NCBI RefSeq assembly: GCF_910589235.1 | Contig: NC_060955.1 | Span: 21,713,558 to 21,777,557 of the forward strand | Source: Vespa crabro | Lineage: Eukaryota > Arthropoda > Insecta > Hymenoptera > Vespidae | DNA: 64,000 nucleotides | Direction: 5' to 3' | Shown here: positions 27,484-47,425 of the stretch, piece by piece | How positions within the stretch are numbered: the stretch's first letter is position 1 | How the letters are laid out: each line of letters opens with the position of its first letter | Translations under genes and position numbers: made by a program | Notes under the pieces: generated by a model | The model's input: only the letters and a program-made list of their open reading frames with translations | The model's database searches: none | What the model was told of the DNA's origin: nothing

Positions 27484-28642
27484 TATATTTAAAAATGTGA
27501 AGCATGAAAAATTTCGGATATAAAGTAATAATTAATGTTGTCTGTAGAAAATGAAATAAAACTGACAAAATACATTTATATATTTACATAAATAAATATG
27601 TAATTTATATGTCATTATTATTAAAATATGTCATGCATCCAAATGATAGATTACTTTAAAAACGAAAATACCCGGTCGATCGAATCGCCGTGCAAAAAAT
27701 TCGAAGGCAAACTTTCTCTTGGCTCTCGACGAAGTTTGTTTTATTTTAGGTAGGCACTATTGCGAAATCTCAATAAAAGATCTATCCTCGATTTTTCGAT
27801 CACTATAGAAATTCTTTTCGAAATATAAAACGAAATTCTTCTGATTGTTTTTTTTTTGTTTTTTTTTTTCTTTTTTTTTGTAAGCATGGGAAGATATAAA
27901 GAAATAAAGAAAAAAAAGAAAGAAAAGAAAAAAAAAGAAGTAAAAAAAGAAGACGAAGAAAAAGAAGAAGAAGAAGAAGAAGACATTGGAAACAAAAAAA
28001 TTAATAAATTGAAATGTCACGATTACATAACTTCGAGAAAATTTAATGCATAGAATATGCATAGTTTTTGTTCTATTACCTTCTATGATTTCGTTTTGTC
28101 ATTGCATACACTTATACATACATACATATACATACATGCATACATAGAAAAATACATATATACATTAACACCCACATCCAGTCAAGTGGCATTGACGCCT
28201 ACGCATGATATTCATGTGTCTTTGCACTTGTTTGTCTTTATATCATGTATTTATATATATATATATATGTACCTCTTCAAGAAGACAATATTTTTTCAAT
28301 TATTCCTGTTAACTTACATAAACATGTATACGTATACGCAGAGTCGATAAAAAACCAGACACCGCATATATTGAGTCAAACGAAAAAAAAATATTTTCCC
28401 GTAAAATAATTTCTTCTTTCTTCTTTTCTTTTTTATTTTCTTTCTTTTTTTTTTCTTTTTTCTTTTTTTTTTTTGTTTCGTTTTCTTTTTTATCGCACGT
28501 CCGACATGCGTTAATTTTGATGAAATCATTTTATTATTAATGATGACGATTCAATGTTATTGACATTGTCTTTTCTCTCTTTCTTTTTTCTTCTTAATTG
28601 AATTTTTTTATAGTATAATAAAATATTTAAGATTTAAAAAAA

Positions 28643-28648
<6 letters not shown>

Positions 28649-28702
<54 letters not shown>

Positions 28703-28703
28703 A
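28649..28703. repeat. Compound (TA)n-(TG)n microsatellite
   Basis: An AT run (28649-28682) passes directly into about 11 TG units (28682-28703). Confidence 0.9.
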
Positions 28704-28796
28704 TTATCATAAATGCATAGGAGACAATAGGGACGATAATAATCAATGTTTTGTTTGTTAAAGTCTCTTATTACTCTATGTCTTTCTCTTTCGTTG

Positions 28797-28935
28797 CACT
28801 TCTCTTGTGCACTCCTGCATCATTCTCATGCGCTCGTAATGCGACTATTCGCCTGTACATCATACGTACCAGCTTCGTCATTAGAGGGACTCTATTGAGT
28901 CCCTCGCGTGTATGATGCACGTTCAAGAGAAGGGG
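28797..28935. other. Nested inverted-repeat (hairpin-forming) locus
   Basis: A perfect 9-bp inverted repeat GAGGGACTC-TATT-GAGTCCCTC lies at 28884-28905. Outside it, GTACATCATAC (28855-28865) pairs with GTATGATGCAC (28910-28920). Further out, CTTCTCTTG..TGCATCAT (28799-28823) pairs with ATGATGCA..CAAGAGAAG (28912-28932). The two outer 5' segments compete for the same 3' arm. I do not recognise it as a known microRNA or structural RNA. Confidence 0.5.
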
Positions 28936-28952
28936 AGAGAGAAAGAGAGAAA

Positions 28953-28955
<3 letters not shown>

Positions 28956-28988
<33 letters not shown>
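28956..28988. repeat. (GA)n microsatellite
   Basis: A GA run of about 16 units lies immediately downstream of the hairpin locus. Confidence 0.9.
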
Positions 28989-28993
<5 letters not shown>

Positions 28994-29972
28994 CTGGATT
29001 TAAAACAGGGGTGCTCAATGTTCTCCTACGATTTGAAAAATTTATATTAATTCTTTGATAATTATATTAATGATACAATTCATTTTAAATTGTATTTTTT
29101 CTTTTTTTTTTTTTATTTCTTTTTTTATTTTATACGAAATATATATTATGTGCGAAGAAATGTATAATTTCAAGAATACAGGTTGTTTGTATGTGCGTAT
29201 GGTCAACACGTGTTACGTACCTCTGATAGAAACATGATCATGCAACACAGCTGGCTCGAGCATTGGCGTAATACTCTAGAGATATTTATAGAAAGAATAG
29301 AAATACTTTATCATATGAATAGATTAGACATTTTGTATTATCTTATTCGATTTAACTAATGAAAAGAATTCGAGATAGGAAAATTATTTTACGATGGTAT
29401 CCAATTTGCTTGAAAATCATATGAATTGTCGTTATCGTGGAAAGAATCTTTTAATTTATAATTAATATATTTCGTAAAATAATAAAAATATTTGACAAGG
29501 ATGAAGAAGATTGAGAAATATTGAAGTTAATTTATCTCGTGTGATGTTTTATACGATAGATAAGGAAGAAGTAAGAAAACGAACGTTAAGTTAAGGAAAC
29601 CTTATTCGTATCTTAAGAAACTTGCAAGAAATGCATGACTTTGTCATTGGAGAAGTGTAAATTAGAAGGGCGAGGATGAATTATCTTGAATTAGACAAGA
29701 ATGAAAGGATAGATCAACGAGTGTAACTGAGTACGAAGAATTTAATGATTTTGATTTTTCAAAGAATTCATTCGTGAGATATAAAATGTATCTTATATTT
29801 TTTTTTTCTTTCTTATAATAAACTCAATTTTTGAAAATAATTTTCAAAGTATATTTTTACGAATATATTTTTTAAAGAGAACATAAAATATCGTATGATA
29901 ATAAGTATCACAAATCGTTTGGCATATATATTTATATTATAGTATAAAACTAATATAAATATATTACTCTAG

Positions 29973-29976
<4 letters not shown>

Positions 29977-30019
<43 letters not shown>
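29977..30019. repeat. (TA)n microsatellite
   Basis: An uninterrupted AT run of about 21 units lies in the Draper upstream region. Confidence 0.9.
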
Positions 30020-30020
<1 letters not shown>

Positions 30021-33000
30021 TATAAGTATAATTAATATACTAGTGTAAGTAATATTATATTATAATTCGTTCTTAGATACAAAAAAAGAAAAAAAAAAGA
30101 ATTTATAAGTTTAAAAGTTAAATAATATAAACGAATGTAAATGTATGTATACACATAGAAAAATATTATTTTACTAAATATTACATACACGTATACATCT
30201 ACACGTGTATAAATCGTAACATTGTACATTCATATACATACTTAATGCAAGTACGTGATAATAATGATTATATCCTATAATATATGATAATTTGTTACAT
30301 ACATAGATGGATATGTACAGACATTAAAAGTAAATATGAAAATGTAGGAAACACTCGGTACAAGATCCCTACGACAAGATCCTTTAATACTCAAGGGAAT
30401 GACAGGATTTAGGGTAAGACAAAGGATTAGTGAGGGTTGAAGTTGTAAAAGGTTTGGACAGAATATTTCACGAAAGCTTTAATAATAATTAAAAATATGA
30501 TATCGATATGTCTCTTTGTTAGAGTATCGCGATTATTATTCTTCTTTTTGTTATTGTTATATATTTTGCAGGATATCATTTTATTCATTTTATTCATGTC
30601 ATTCGGAATGGATCGAATAAATAAAGAAACATAAAGAAATTGATAATCACTTCTTCATACTCTTCAGATTAGTCATAGTCCATTTGATTCATGCGTTGCT
30701 ATCATATGACAATGAGCATCTTTATTTCAAGGATAACGTTTGTTATTTGAAACATTTATCAATCGATTCGATGTAAATTGAATCGATTAATGTTATTAAA
30801 AAATTATCGAAGTCTTTTATCCCTCGAAAAAAGAAATAAAAATCATTTCAATAGAAAATCATTGAAAGTTTTCATTATTATGAGGTTGAAATTAGAATAT
30901 AAAATTAGACGATTATTAGGTAAAAGGTATATAATTATTATGAACTCTAACAATCCCTGAATTATATTTTATTATTGAGTTCCACGAAATCGTCTCGTGA
31001 CTTTTCGTTACACGTCGCCTGTCACGTAAATCTCACGTTGATAATTAATTCGAAAACGTAAAAGAGCGTATATTTCGTATGAATTCAATATTGCATGGAA
31101 CTTCTGAAACAAAGAAAAATAAAAGGAAGTGAACGGGTTTTTTCAGTTGAAAAAACAAAAATTGGATCAACTTATACAGAAACAAATTATCAATTTTCAA
31201 AATGACAAAAAATTAATTAAACACACAACAAATTCCCACAATATTGTGATCTTCATTAAAGAATTATCTAAAAATTATTAACAATATTTATCATCGAACA
31301 ATTCTTACGTTATACAATTATTAAAACTACCAAGCTGTAATTTCATTTTAGATTTATAATTATTATTCAGAAAACTTTCAAATCATTCATTGCGACTGAA
31401 ATGGCTTCTTTAGATTTTTCTTTCTTTTCTTTTTTTTTTTTTTTTTTTAGAAAGGGGTAAGGGGGACGGGAAGGATAGCAAATATTAAGAAAGAAAACTG
31501 TCAATGGAAAGATATCGGTAAATGACGACAAAATTAATTGGTTAAAAAAATATCTTCAAACAAAATCAATTCAATTTCAGATTATCGAACATTGATGGCA
31601 TAATTTGATCCAGTGATGGAAAAAATCGATCATTTGTAGATAATTTAATTTTAATGAATTAATTAAACAAATTAATTAAACAATTTGATAAGAAAAAAAA
31701 AGAGAAGAAGGAAAGGAAGGATTCCTGAAGATTGGAAAAAAAGTTAATAGCTTGCAAGTAATTCAGTTCTAATTAATTATTAAATTAATTAAACAATTAA
31801 GAAGAAAGATTTTAATATCGAATATTTTCTTTTCTCTCTTTTTATTTCTTTTTTCTTTTTTTCTTCGTTAATAGACCTTTCTATACAGCTCTTCATTTTA
31901 AATATTTCCACGAATACTTTTAACTCGTTGATTTTTGACTTCCGGTCGCGACTACATACTCGAGCATGAGATCGATTGAATTTACTCTCGCATATATGAA
32001 TCACGAAACGAGTCACGCGATGAGAAAAAATAATTATCGTCGCATAGTATATCTAACACGTGTGTAAGTTTCTGAATCAGAATTCGGTCCATGATCGGAG
32101 AAATATTTTTTTTTCTTTTTTCTTTTTCTTTTTTTCTTCTTTCTTATTTCCTTTGCTATGTCTTAAGTATTAGGCGTCGCCAAAGATAAAATCCGTAGGA
32201 GCTTATGAATGTTCTGAGTTAAATCGACGTATCAACAAACCTGGCACGTTTCACGAATGATCATTCATTTCACGAATTATTATTTGTTTATTTTGGATCT
32301 ACGTATTTTCAACGTATTTATTTTTAGATTTTTACCAATGATTACTTGGAGTATTATTTCTTTTAAAATATTTTCTTCGTTATGTTCGACAATGCCCAAA
32401 GAAAAAAAATTCATTAGTATGAATAAATATTACATTTGCGATCATATACGTAAAAATACTTTTGTTATATACTTTTATATATTTTATAATTTTATATATC
32501 TTTAGATTTAAATTTTTGGATTTATTTTTCAATGATCGAATTTAATAAAAGATATTGAACGAAGAATTCCAATTGTATTTGTACGTACATATTACACAAA
32601 TTAATCTCGTTGTTTTAATATTTGTTATTTAAAAACAGAATTTCAATGAATTAAAGATCATTAAGCCATATATTTATTATCGTAAGATTGAACAATAAAA
32701 TACTATGAGAAATATTCAAAGTTAAATCTAATATATTTTATTGATTAATTTATTCTTAATTTATATTGTAACACGTGTCTCGCGTTCAATTTTGATTGTG
32801 TTCGTTAACAATAACAAATTTATTATTTGTAGTTTAGAATTACGAGTGTATTCGCATTAAATGTTACGATATCGAACGATTCAGAAGTATTTCGCGTTAT
32901 GTGTTCGCGTGATTGAATATTTCCGATTGAATGTTTAAAATGATTTCTGTGGTGAATTAACCGCAAGGATAATTAGGAAATTAAAAAAGGAAAAGGGAAA

Positions 33001-33942
33001 AGAAAAAGTTAGTATAAAAAGTATAAACAAAGGGAAGAAGTGATACTGATTGGTCGCGAACATGTCAGGATAATACATTTGGAATGATTAAATTTAGGAC
33101 AAAATATTGCACGTGCAAAATTAAATGAATATACAGCTTTATCAATGATAAATTGCTATTTTAAATATAAACTTTATAAAATCTCATGACCCGTACGATC
33201 TATGAATCTATCTCTTATATTTATTTATTGTCCGATTTAGCCCCTCTCTGAAGTATACGCGTTTAATTGAATATTTTTTTTTTTTTTTTTTTTTTTTTAT
33301 TCGAACAATAGTGACAATATATTTCTTATCTTACCACTTGCGTCAACACTTATAAATCCTCAATAATCTCAGAGAAATTCTTTTCCTTTTTCTCTCTTTT
33401 ATTTTTATTTCTTTCCTTCTTTCTTTCTTTAATTCTTCTTATAAAAGCAAGATCGGATATGATTCATTTACGGTTTAAAGTCTAGCAAATAATAAAGAAA
33501 AAGAAAAAAAAAAAAAGAAAAAAAAAATCTAGAGATAGATTTTCCGCGAATCATTATGTTCTTATAACGTAATGACGCTCGTAACTACAACCGGTTTCAC
33601 TTTTAACAAATATCAACATAATATCTATCCTTTTTATATGGTAATATGCTCGAGTTACTATTTCTATTGAAATAATTCTTTTTATATTCATAAATGGAAA
33701 GGTACGTTGTTGGATATGAATTAAGGAAGATCATTGATCGTGAAAGTATTACGTTAAATATATAAAAGCGATTTAAAAATAATAATAATTATCATCATGT
33801 GATAAGATATACACAATATAGACTTCTATTTATTTGAACAATATAAATAATTACGTTACTTATATATAACGTACTGAACAATTTTAATTAATAATAATTA
33901 ATTATAATTATAACATTAAGCTTCTATAAATTATAATATATA

Positions 33943-33948
<6 letters not shown>

Positions 33949-33994
<46 letters not shown>
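33949..33994. repeat. (TA)n microsatellite near the Draper 5' UTR
   Basis: An AT run lies about 85 bp before the acceptor that precedes the Draper start codon. Confidence 0.9.
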
Positions 33995-33999
<5 letters not shown>

Positions 34000-34079
34000 A
34001 TATATATAAATATTTTTTTGTTTGAATATACTTTGAATTTACAATTTCCTCAATTGTTTTTTTTTTTTTTTATTTACAG

Positions 34080-34228
34080 ATCAAAGGATGTATTCTTACT
34101 TGGATATACATTGATATAGATTCTCAATAGAGAACGTATCTCGTTACACGTAAAAAAGCAATGTGAAAAGACTGTATAATAATAATAATAATAATAATTA
34201 TCATCGTGACCATCATCTTTCATTCGAA
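34080..34228 (+). promoter_or_regulatory. Draper 5' UTR segment after a spliced leader
   Basis: A strong acceptor (poly-T then TATTTACAG, ending 34079) is followed by 149 nt of untranslated sequence up to the Draper ATG. This implies an upstream non-coding exon. The UTR itself carries a short (TAA)n run near 34178-34198. Confidence 0.5.
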
Positions 34229-39905
<5,677 letters not shown>

Positions 39906-40064
39906 AAAGTGTTTTGTAACATCGTTCACGCGATGAATTTTATTTTGCGTTCGAGCCAAAGTGCAAAAAAGACTCTGGTGACATAATGCATCATCAACAA
40001 CACGAGACATTGACAATGAGTCAGGAGTAGTCGAAATTGGCAAGATCTTTTTCGACTTGCCAGC

Positions 40065-40070
40065 AATAAA
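40065..40070 (+). terminator. Candidate proximal polyadenylation signal for Draper
   Basis: AATAAA lies 160 nt after the Draper stop. Further canonical or near-canonical hexamers lie near 40902, 41458 and 41996, so alternative 3' UTR lengths are possible. Confidence 0.4.
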
Positions 40071-40280
40071 AAGTGCAAGACGTGTAACGGAAGTATTACT
40101 TTCGAACGGAATGATTCACACACGTTTTACATTTATCATCTTGCAATATTCGTTTTTCTATTTTATCTTTTATCCTTTTGTTTTTACCTTTTTTTTTTTA
40201 CATTGAAAAATTGTATTATTATAAATATTATTTATACAATATATAGATGTATGTATATTATAGAAATCGATATTTAGAAA

Positions 40281-40283
<3 letters not shown>

Positions 40284-40356
<73 letters not shown>
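40284..40356. repeat. (GA)n microsatellite in the Draper 3' region
   Basis: About 36 uninterrupted GA units lie 380 nt after the Draper stop. It is one of the longest perfect GA arrays in the window. Confidence 0.94.
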
Positions 40357-40361
<5 letters not shown>

Positions 40362-41205
40362 TGAAATCTTTTTATGCGAAAGTATAATGAAAAATTTCTT
40401 TAATGAATTGCATGGAAACGTGAAATGAAATTTAATAATATAAACGGGTCTTTCCAATAGAATCGATTCCAAAAACATCATTAATTCGCTAATATTATTA
40501 AATATAATATTTACCTTACGATTCGAATAGATTCATATTTTTAAACAAAAAAAGGACAAACTCGTTGATCGTTTTATTCGAGAAATGTTTCGAAATAAAA
40601 GTGATACGTTTGTTGGGTGATAAAAGTGCGATAAATCGACCTGTGATAACGAATGTTACATAAAATTGTAATCGTTAACTCGTATTCATAAAATGCATAT
40701 ACACATACATACATATACATATATAATATATGATCAAGATAAGAGATACAATACTTGCAACGTTTATTCTGTCTTTTTTTTTTTGTTTTCTTTTTTGTTT
40801 CTTTTCTTTTCTTTTTTTTTTTTTTTGTCTTCTGAGAGCGAAATCACATATAATTTACAAAAAAGGAACTCGATGCGACCAATTTCTCTTACATTATATC
40901 TTGCAATAAATTCTACGTACATTCATGATCATCTCTATGATGAGACTATACGCAATGTTAACTTTCGAAGGACAGATTTTTTTTTTTTTTATATGCGTGT
41001 ACGCACACACATACATGTATATATATTTATATTTGTATATAAATATATATACATATACATACGTATATATTAATTCTTAACTCATATACTGGCGCGGATA
41101 AATCTAGATTCTAAACTCTACGTACGCAATAATATTTCCAAATGTAATCTCGAGAGTTTTGACTCAGTCGAAGAGATAAGTATCTTTATTACTAAAGATA
41201 AAGAT

Positions 41206-41211
<6 letters not shown>

Positions 41212-41262
<51 letters not shown>
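41212..41262. repeat. (TA)n microsatellite
   Basis: An AT run of about 25 units lies in the convergent 3' region. Confidence 0.9.
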
Positions 41263-41270
<8 letters not shown>

Positions 41271-42108
41271 CCTTGGCGTTAAAAATGATAATAATAAGGA
41301 TATTATCTTTGGGAAGGATACGGAATAGAAGGCAGTGTACTATTTACATAAACGATCGACGGAATCTAAAATCCAATTTTTAATAAGTTGCTTCGTCCTT
41401 GTTCTTTTTTAGCGCCAGTCTTTTTCCCTTTTCTTTTTTTTTGTTTTTTTTTTTTTATAAATAAACAAATAATTACTAAATATACATACGGAGAATTAAG
41501 ATTTTAATAGGGTGTACCGTTCGAATGGCGGAGTAATTGTGTGTACGTAGGCTTAATGTTATGTGCTTGTTATTTGTTATTTGTTTTTTATTTTTTTGTT
41601 CTTTTTTTTTTGTTTTATTTTTTTTTTTTTTATCTTTTATCGCCGTTGTAACACTGTTAATGTTCTCTTCTAACGTTAATTAAGATAAATTTATTTCCTT
41701 GGCTGTCCGTAACGGGATAAGAATATTGAGAATCTAAAAACCATCTATAAAACGTCGCGACGTGTTTCTAAGATTAAACATTATTATTTACAACGAACGT
41801 TCAGCGTATTTTTAAGGATACATATAATATAACATACGATGACCGATTAAAAATTTTTCATCGTTAGTCGTTAATAATCAATCGCAATTTTTCTTTTTTT
41901 TTTTTTTTTTCTTTTTTCTTTTTTTCTTTTCTTTTCCCTTTTTATGACGATTCGTACGTGAATTATTTCCATAAAATGACATCTATATTGTACAGAATAA
42001 AATTATTATATTTAGTCCTTTGGTATACGACGGACGTGTCAAAAAAAAAAAAAGAAAAAAAAGAAACTAATACTTTCGAAATGCGTACCTTTTAGCCTTT
42101 TACGATTT

Positions 42109-42144
<36 letters not shown>

Positions 42145-42489
42145 ACAAAAAGAAAAAAAAAGAAGGAGAAAGAAACGAATTACTTTCGGCAGTCATGTTC
42201 GTCGAGTTGTCGTATACCAAAGGATATCTCGAATCGATTGTTGTCACGATCTCGAGGCAGTGGTGAAAAGTTATCGAGAAAAAGATAGACAGAGGGAAAC
42301 AGTCGAAAATTATTTCGAAGATCGTTGAAGGATTATCGTCATCTTCGAAAATTGTTCTCCAAGTCCTGGACTCGTAAAGGACTTTGTATACTTTGGGACA
42401 AGGTATTAGTTAATATTCAGAGTAACGTGATTTATAATTAAATATACATGGCACGTTGATCGGCCGTATAATAGGCCGAAATTGAAGGT

Positions 42490-42494
<5 letters not shown>

Positions 42495-42539
<45 letters not shown>
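42495..42539. repeat. (TA)n microsatellite
   Basis: An AT run of about 22 units lies in the convergent 3' region, on the Tolloid side. Confidence 0.9.
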
Positions 42540-42543
<4 letters not shown>

Positions 42544-43503
42544 TAAGAATTATATCGTTTCGTCGCGAAAAGGCATCGCGCGAACACTAGTCAATGACAA
42601 TATAAGTTAAGTATAATCAATGGCAGTTTGGCCATTCGTTACTTTACATCTTTCCGTTGTTTTTCGTATTCAAACTTTCAGATTGAACGTTCTGATATTC
42701 GTAAGTTCGAGTATCGAAATCTTTAAACAACTTTTTCTATTTCTATCATTCGACATTTTCTTTCCTTTTCATTTCTTTTTTTTTTCTTTTTTTCTTTTTT
42801 TTTTTTTCTTTTTTTTTCTTTTTTTTTTTCTTATTACAATCATAACTTTTTAAGATAGTACTCGATATGTGTCTATTAAATATGTATAATAATATGAGAG
42901 CCATAAATCTCGTTGGAATAAGTTGTCGAAGAAAAAGAGAAAAAGAAAAAAAAAAAAAAAAAGAGAGAGAGAGAAAAAAAAAGGAAAGAAAGAGAAAAAT
43001 TGCCGTATGTAATATTCTATATACACACACACGCATTATTTTGGACGATTTGAATATTTTCTTAAGACAAGATCGAAACTTTTGGCAGGCGATATGCGTT
43101 TGGATTACTCCAAAGATCGTTTTTACTGATCGAGTTGATAATATCGATATCCTTTTTATCGACTTTCGAGTAACCAAATACTGGGACACATTCGATTAAG
43201 TTTATCATCCTCGCAAAAGTATACCTAAGTTTTTAAACGGAGTAAGGTTTGACTTTAGCGAGGGAACACGTTGTGTTTTATCTATGTAAAAAAATCGTCG
43301 AAAGAAAGATATATAAAAAAGAAAAAAAAAACAAATAATAAGAATAGAAAGAGAGAGCGTCTCCCGGTGTCCAGACCTCGACGATCGAACGAGATCCAAC
43401 GAGCAAACGATTCAATGATTCGTTTGGTAGGATCGATCGCAGGGTTTATAGGCAATACTTTTCAAAAGCCATAACCCAATCGATTGGCGAGGCCGGCGAC
43501 GGA

Positions 43504-46500
43504 TCAGAGATTTTCATTATCCTCATCGTCCTCACCGCCCTGACTCTCATCGCTATCTTGCCGATCTACCGCAACGAAAATAGCTACAAAGCCTTTGAAC
43601 GATATCGTGTCGTCCGTTCGGAATCGTACGAGAAGTGCCTCGCTCGTCGATACGTAATCAGTTTTGTTCTGAAACAAAGCCATCAGCCGTTAGTTCAAAT
43701 ATGATTTTTTATTTTAATTAAAACTAATTAAAACTAATGGAAATGTAAGAAAGTATACATATATTATATATACCAAGTTGCCACAGAGTCGACCAAAGGA
43801 TGGATTGGATGCATCCAAACCGGAGAATATCTCAACGAAATCGTAACCACATTCACTTTGATACTCCAATTGAAAAGAGAAGAAAGATAGGTGAACATTC
43901 TTGCCGATAGGTGCTTCGATAGTCCAGTCACAATCAGTCCCGTGATCGTAATTACTATATCCATATCTGACGTGCGAGTACAGATGTTTTACCTTATCCG
44001 TTGCCATTAGATATCCTCCGCAGGCTAAAAGAAATAGAATGACTTTCGAATGTTGAAGAAGAAGAAACTACCTGAATAACGACTGTTAACTTACCAGTAC
44101 TGTGTATTGCTTGGAAACCTTTTCTTTGGACGGAAGCATCACTCTTAAAGATCATGTACATCTGATTACCGGTTGCTGAAATTGGATGAGGCTCCTTAGT
44201 ACCACAGAAGCGGCCTAATGTGTGACTTTCTGGTGAATCCCCATCGTAAATGGCGATGTGATCGTAAGCACATTCTTGATGGGACTCCATTTCAAATACT
44301 TTGAATACCTACGTGAATATAAAGTTCATTTAAATAGAAACCGTCGAAATTCTTTGAACATTTACAGCTATCTTTTTCGTGATCTGTGTCCCTTGAAAGT
44401 CATAAAAATGTAAACCGACCAGTTTGATACGATGTCCCGGCTTGGTAGTGAAGTGCCAAACACAGTCCTTCCGGCCAGGATAATACTCAGGAAAATTGGG
44501 CGACGTAATGGTGCCTACGGGCGCCGTAATCTCGTACTTGCAGCCACCCTCTTTACAATCGTGGCCATTTTCATGAAGTGTAAAGCCATTGTGGCAGGAA
44601 CACTGATAGGAGCCTATCGTATTCTTACACTCGTGCTGACAACCACCATTGTTATTCGCGCATTCATCCATGTCGGTGAAAAAGACTGCGGCGAAGCCTG
44701 TCTTCTGCACACTGAAAAAGTTCACGAGCAATAAAAGTTTCGATATATTGGAAAAAAATGATATTTGAAATCTATTCGTCGATCGTTCAACCTGTTATCT
44801 GATGTGAATACGATCCTCATGGAGTTGCCTTCCGATGTGATCATTGGTGGTAACCTAACACCACAGAAAATTCCATGCTTTCTGAGAATATCATCACCAA
44901 GTTTGCTAGCTATTTCGAGAGAATCATATTCGCATTCTTGTTGATAGGCATTATTGCCTTCGAGATCGAAATGAGTGAAGTTCAAAGTGATACGATATTG
45001 TGGTGGTGCTATAATCTCCCAAATACAATTTTTGTTTCCTGGATAAGTTTCTGGGAAAGAGGGACTGGTAATTGTGCCATTGCTATCGTCGAAAATACCA
45101 CCGCATGCATCTGAAAGGTTTCAATAAATTTCAATATTTAATCTCAACAGAAAAATTATGAAGATCAATAACGGACTCACCCTCACAATGTTTCCCATCA
45201 GAATGCAATTCGTATCCGATTTTACAAGAGCACTCGAATCCACCAAGAGTATTTATACAGTCATGTTCGCATCCATGATTGGTCAACTCACACTCATCGA
45301 ATTCTAATAAAAAGAAAAAAAATAATAATAATAATAATAAAAAAAATTATGACTTTTCGTAACACTTATCAAACAATTTATTTTATTAAACTATCGACGA
45401 TATTAATGAAAACGTACCTTTCATGAAAGTTGCCGAGAATCCAGCTTTTTGTACGGATCCATCGCTAACAAATTTAACAAGCAATTTATTTCCAGTAGAT
45501 TTGATGTCAGGTGGTATCTTATAGCCACAATAGACTCCGATCAAAGGGGAATCAGCATTGTGACCATCGCGTATTTCGACATAGTCATAGACGCAATTGT
45601 CGTGATTTTCAATCTCGAACGATTGAAATTTCAAAGCGACCTGATAATCCTGCGGTACGGAGAGTTTCCAAACGCATTCTTTACTTGACTGATACTCTTC
45701 AGGATAATTAGGTGATTCCAAATGACCAACGCCATCCAATTCGACATCACCACCGCAGACTGCTTCGTAACTTGCCGTAAAACCACGATGGCCGCTTTGA
45801 CGTTCGGAAGTAACATAAGTTACGAGCATACGACTTCCGGTAGATACCACTGGTTCATGAATCTTGCCACTCCCGCAAAAACGACCTACCAATCGTATAA
45901 ATGTTGGTATTTTTGAGATCAAAGGGATACTTTTCATGGATTATACACTTTATTATCTCGACGAATGATTCTGCGATATAGCACTTTAATTATAGTTAAT
46001 GACGGGAGAAAGGGAAAACTTTAATTTCCATTACGAAATTGAATTCCATGAGTTAATTGATACGAGTCAGGGAAATTGGAAGGTTATTGCAAATCGAATC
46101 GCGACGTAAAAAGCAATTTATATTTCTTGTATATTACCATATGATTTTTGTCGAACGATTAACGATTAATTTCAAACGATCAGATGAGAAAATTATACCT
46201 ACCGAGTACATGACTTTTGTACCAATATCCATCACGAATTTCGAGATAATCGCTACGGCAATAATCACTTTTGAAGATATCCAAGGACGTTATATTCAGA
46301 ACAATTCTTTCTCCGTGGGTAGCAGTGATCCTCCACTCGCACCGTTCTCCATCAATCGCTGGAGAACTGTTAGGGTGAGTTGGTGAACCAAAGCTACCGC
46401 TATTTTCTTGAAAAGTTCTACCACATTCTAGTCGATTGATAAAAAAGAAAAAAAAATTGTTATTAATATCCTCCTATTATGTAATCATTTTGAACGATCA

Positions 46501-47377
46501 ATTCCAAGTATTCTTACTGTAGCATTTGTAAAGAAGATTCGTTTGAGCGATATCACCCTCGCTTAGCCGTATCCTTTGGCCGATCTCAGGCCGTTTCTTT
46601 CCGTGATTCTCTATAGGTAAAATCGTGTCCAAATAAATGCCCTTGGAAAATGTATTCTTGGCGTAATGCATGATAGAATCGTAATCGTATGGCAGACCCA
46701 ACGAGTTCACTTCTTCATCCGTCAATTTATTAAAGTTATATTCCTGACCTGAAAATGTTTAATAGGCATTTGTTTCCAGGTATACATAGAATATGTGATT
46801 CATGTTTCGATTAGGCAAAAGCGAATGAATATTAACGCAAACATGAAGATAAAGGTCTCATACGTTTATACAGTAAACCGATTTCTGTCTCTGAAATAAT
46901 AACGGCGATGGTTCGATCAAACTTACACAGCCATGTTTAACCTTCCACTATCGTAACATTAATCGAGGGACGATCGGTGCGTTATCCAACTTGCAAGCAA
47001 ATATTACAATATTCCCTACCATTCCAGCTTCTACGTTGTTAAGGATTACCGAGATTTGCCATGTGCCTTGCCACAAATTGGCCCATTTATCTACCGCGCA
47101 AAGTCATTTGCTACGAAAGCAAACTCGATCCCATTGTTAGTGATCCCTTCTCTCCACTTCAGCTCTCGGGACATCTTTCCTCGCTTAAACGTTGCTCCAG
47201 TCACGTACGATGTATATCTACGCTTGGATAAATCCGGTTGCACGTTCACCAAACATAGTGCGTTTAGCTATTTGAATGTCCCATCAATGAGTATGAGGAG
47301 AATAGCGGGAAATTCGAATGTAACTTGAAGTAATGATTTTCCAAATGTCTCGATGATGAATCATGTGCGTATATATG

Positions 47378-47425
<48 letters not shown>

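Larger units (their letters stand above)
19383..34079. other. Large gene-poor region upstream of Draper
   Basis: Nearly 15 kb have no recognisable coding exon on either strand. A good acceptor at 34078-34079 (poly-T, TATTTACAG) just before the Draper start codon implies at least one non-coding 5' exon upstream, so much of this region may be a Draper 5' intron plus promoter. It holds many microsatellites, two decayed tandem arrays (22560-23090 and 24560-25060), a hairpin-forming locus (28797-28935) and slightly GC-richer patches near 20880-20960 and 22020-22160. The long frames rich in Phe/Ser/Lys here are read-throughs of poly-T, CT and GA tracts. Confidence 0.55.
39906..43503. other. Convergent 3' region between Draper and Tolloid
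   Basis: This 3.6 kb stretch between two converging stop codons holds both 3' UTRs. It carries a long (GA)n array, two (TA)n arrays, an A-rich tract near 42112-42140 and several poly-T runs. No coding exon is visible. The Lys/Glu- or Phe-rich frames are repeat artefacts. Confidence 0.55.

Noticed and set aside
28884..28905. Similarity of the inner hairpin to miR-929 (GACTC/GGGAG content)
   Set aside because: The order and identity of bases do not match the mature sequence I know, so I kept it only as an unnamed hairpin.
47056..47328. 90-codon plus-strand frame in a Tolloid intron
   Set aside because: It is somewhat GC-richer than its surroundings but has no domain, no good splice partners and no neighbouring exons on that strand.
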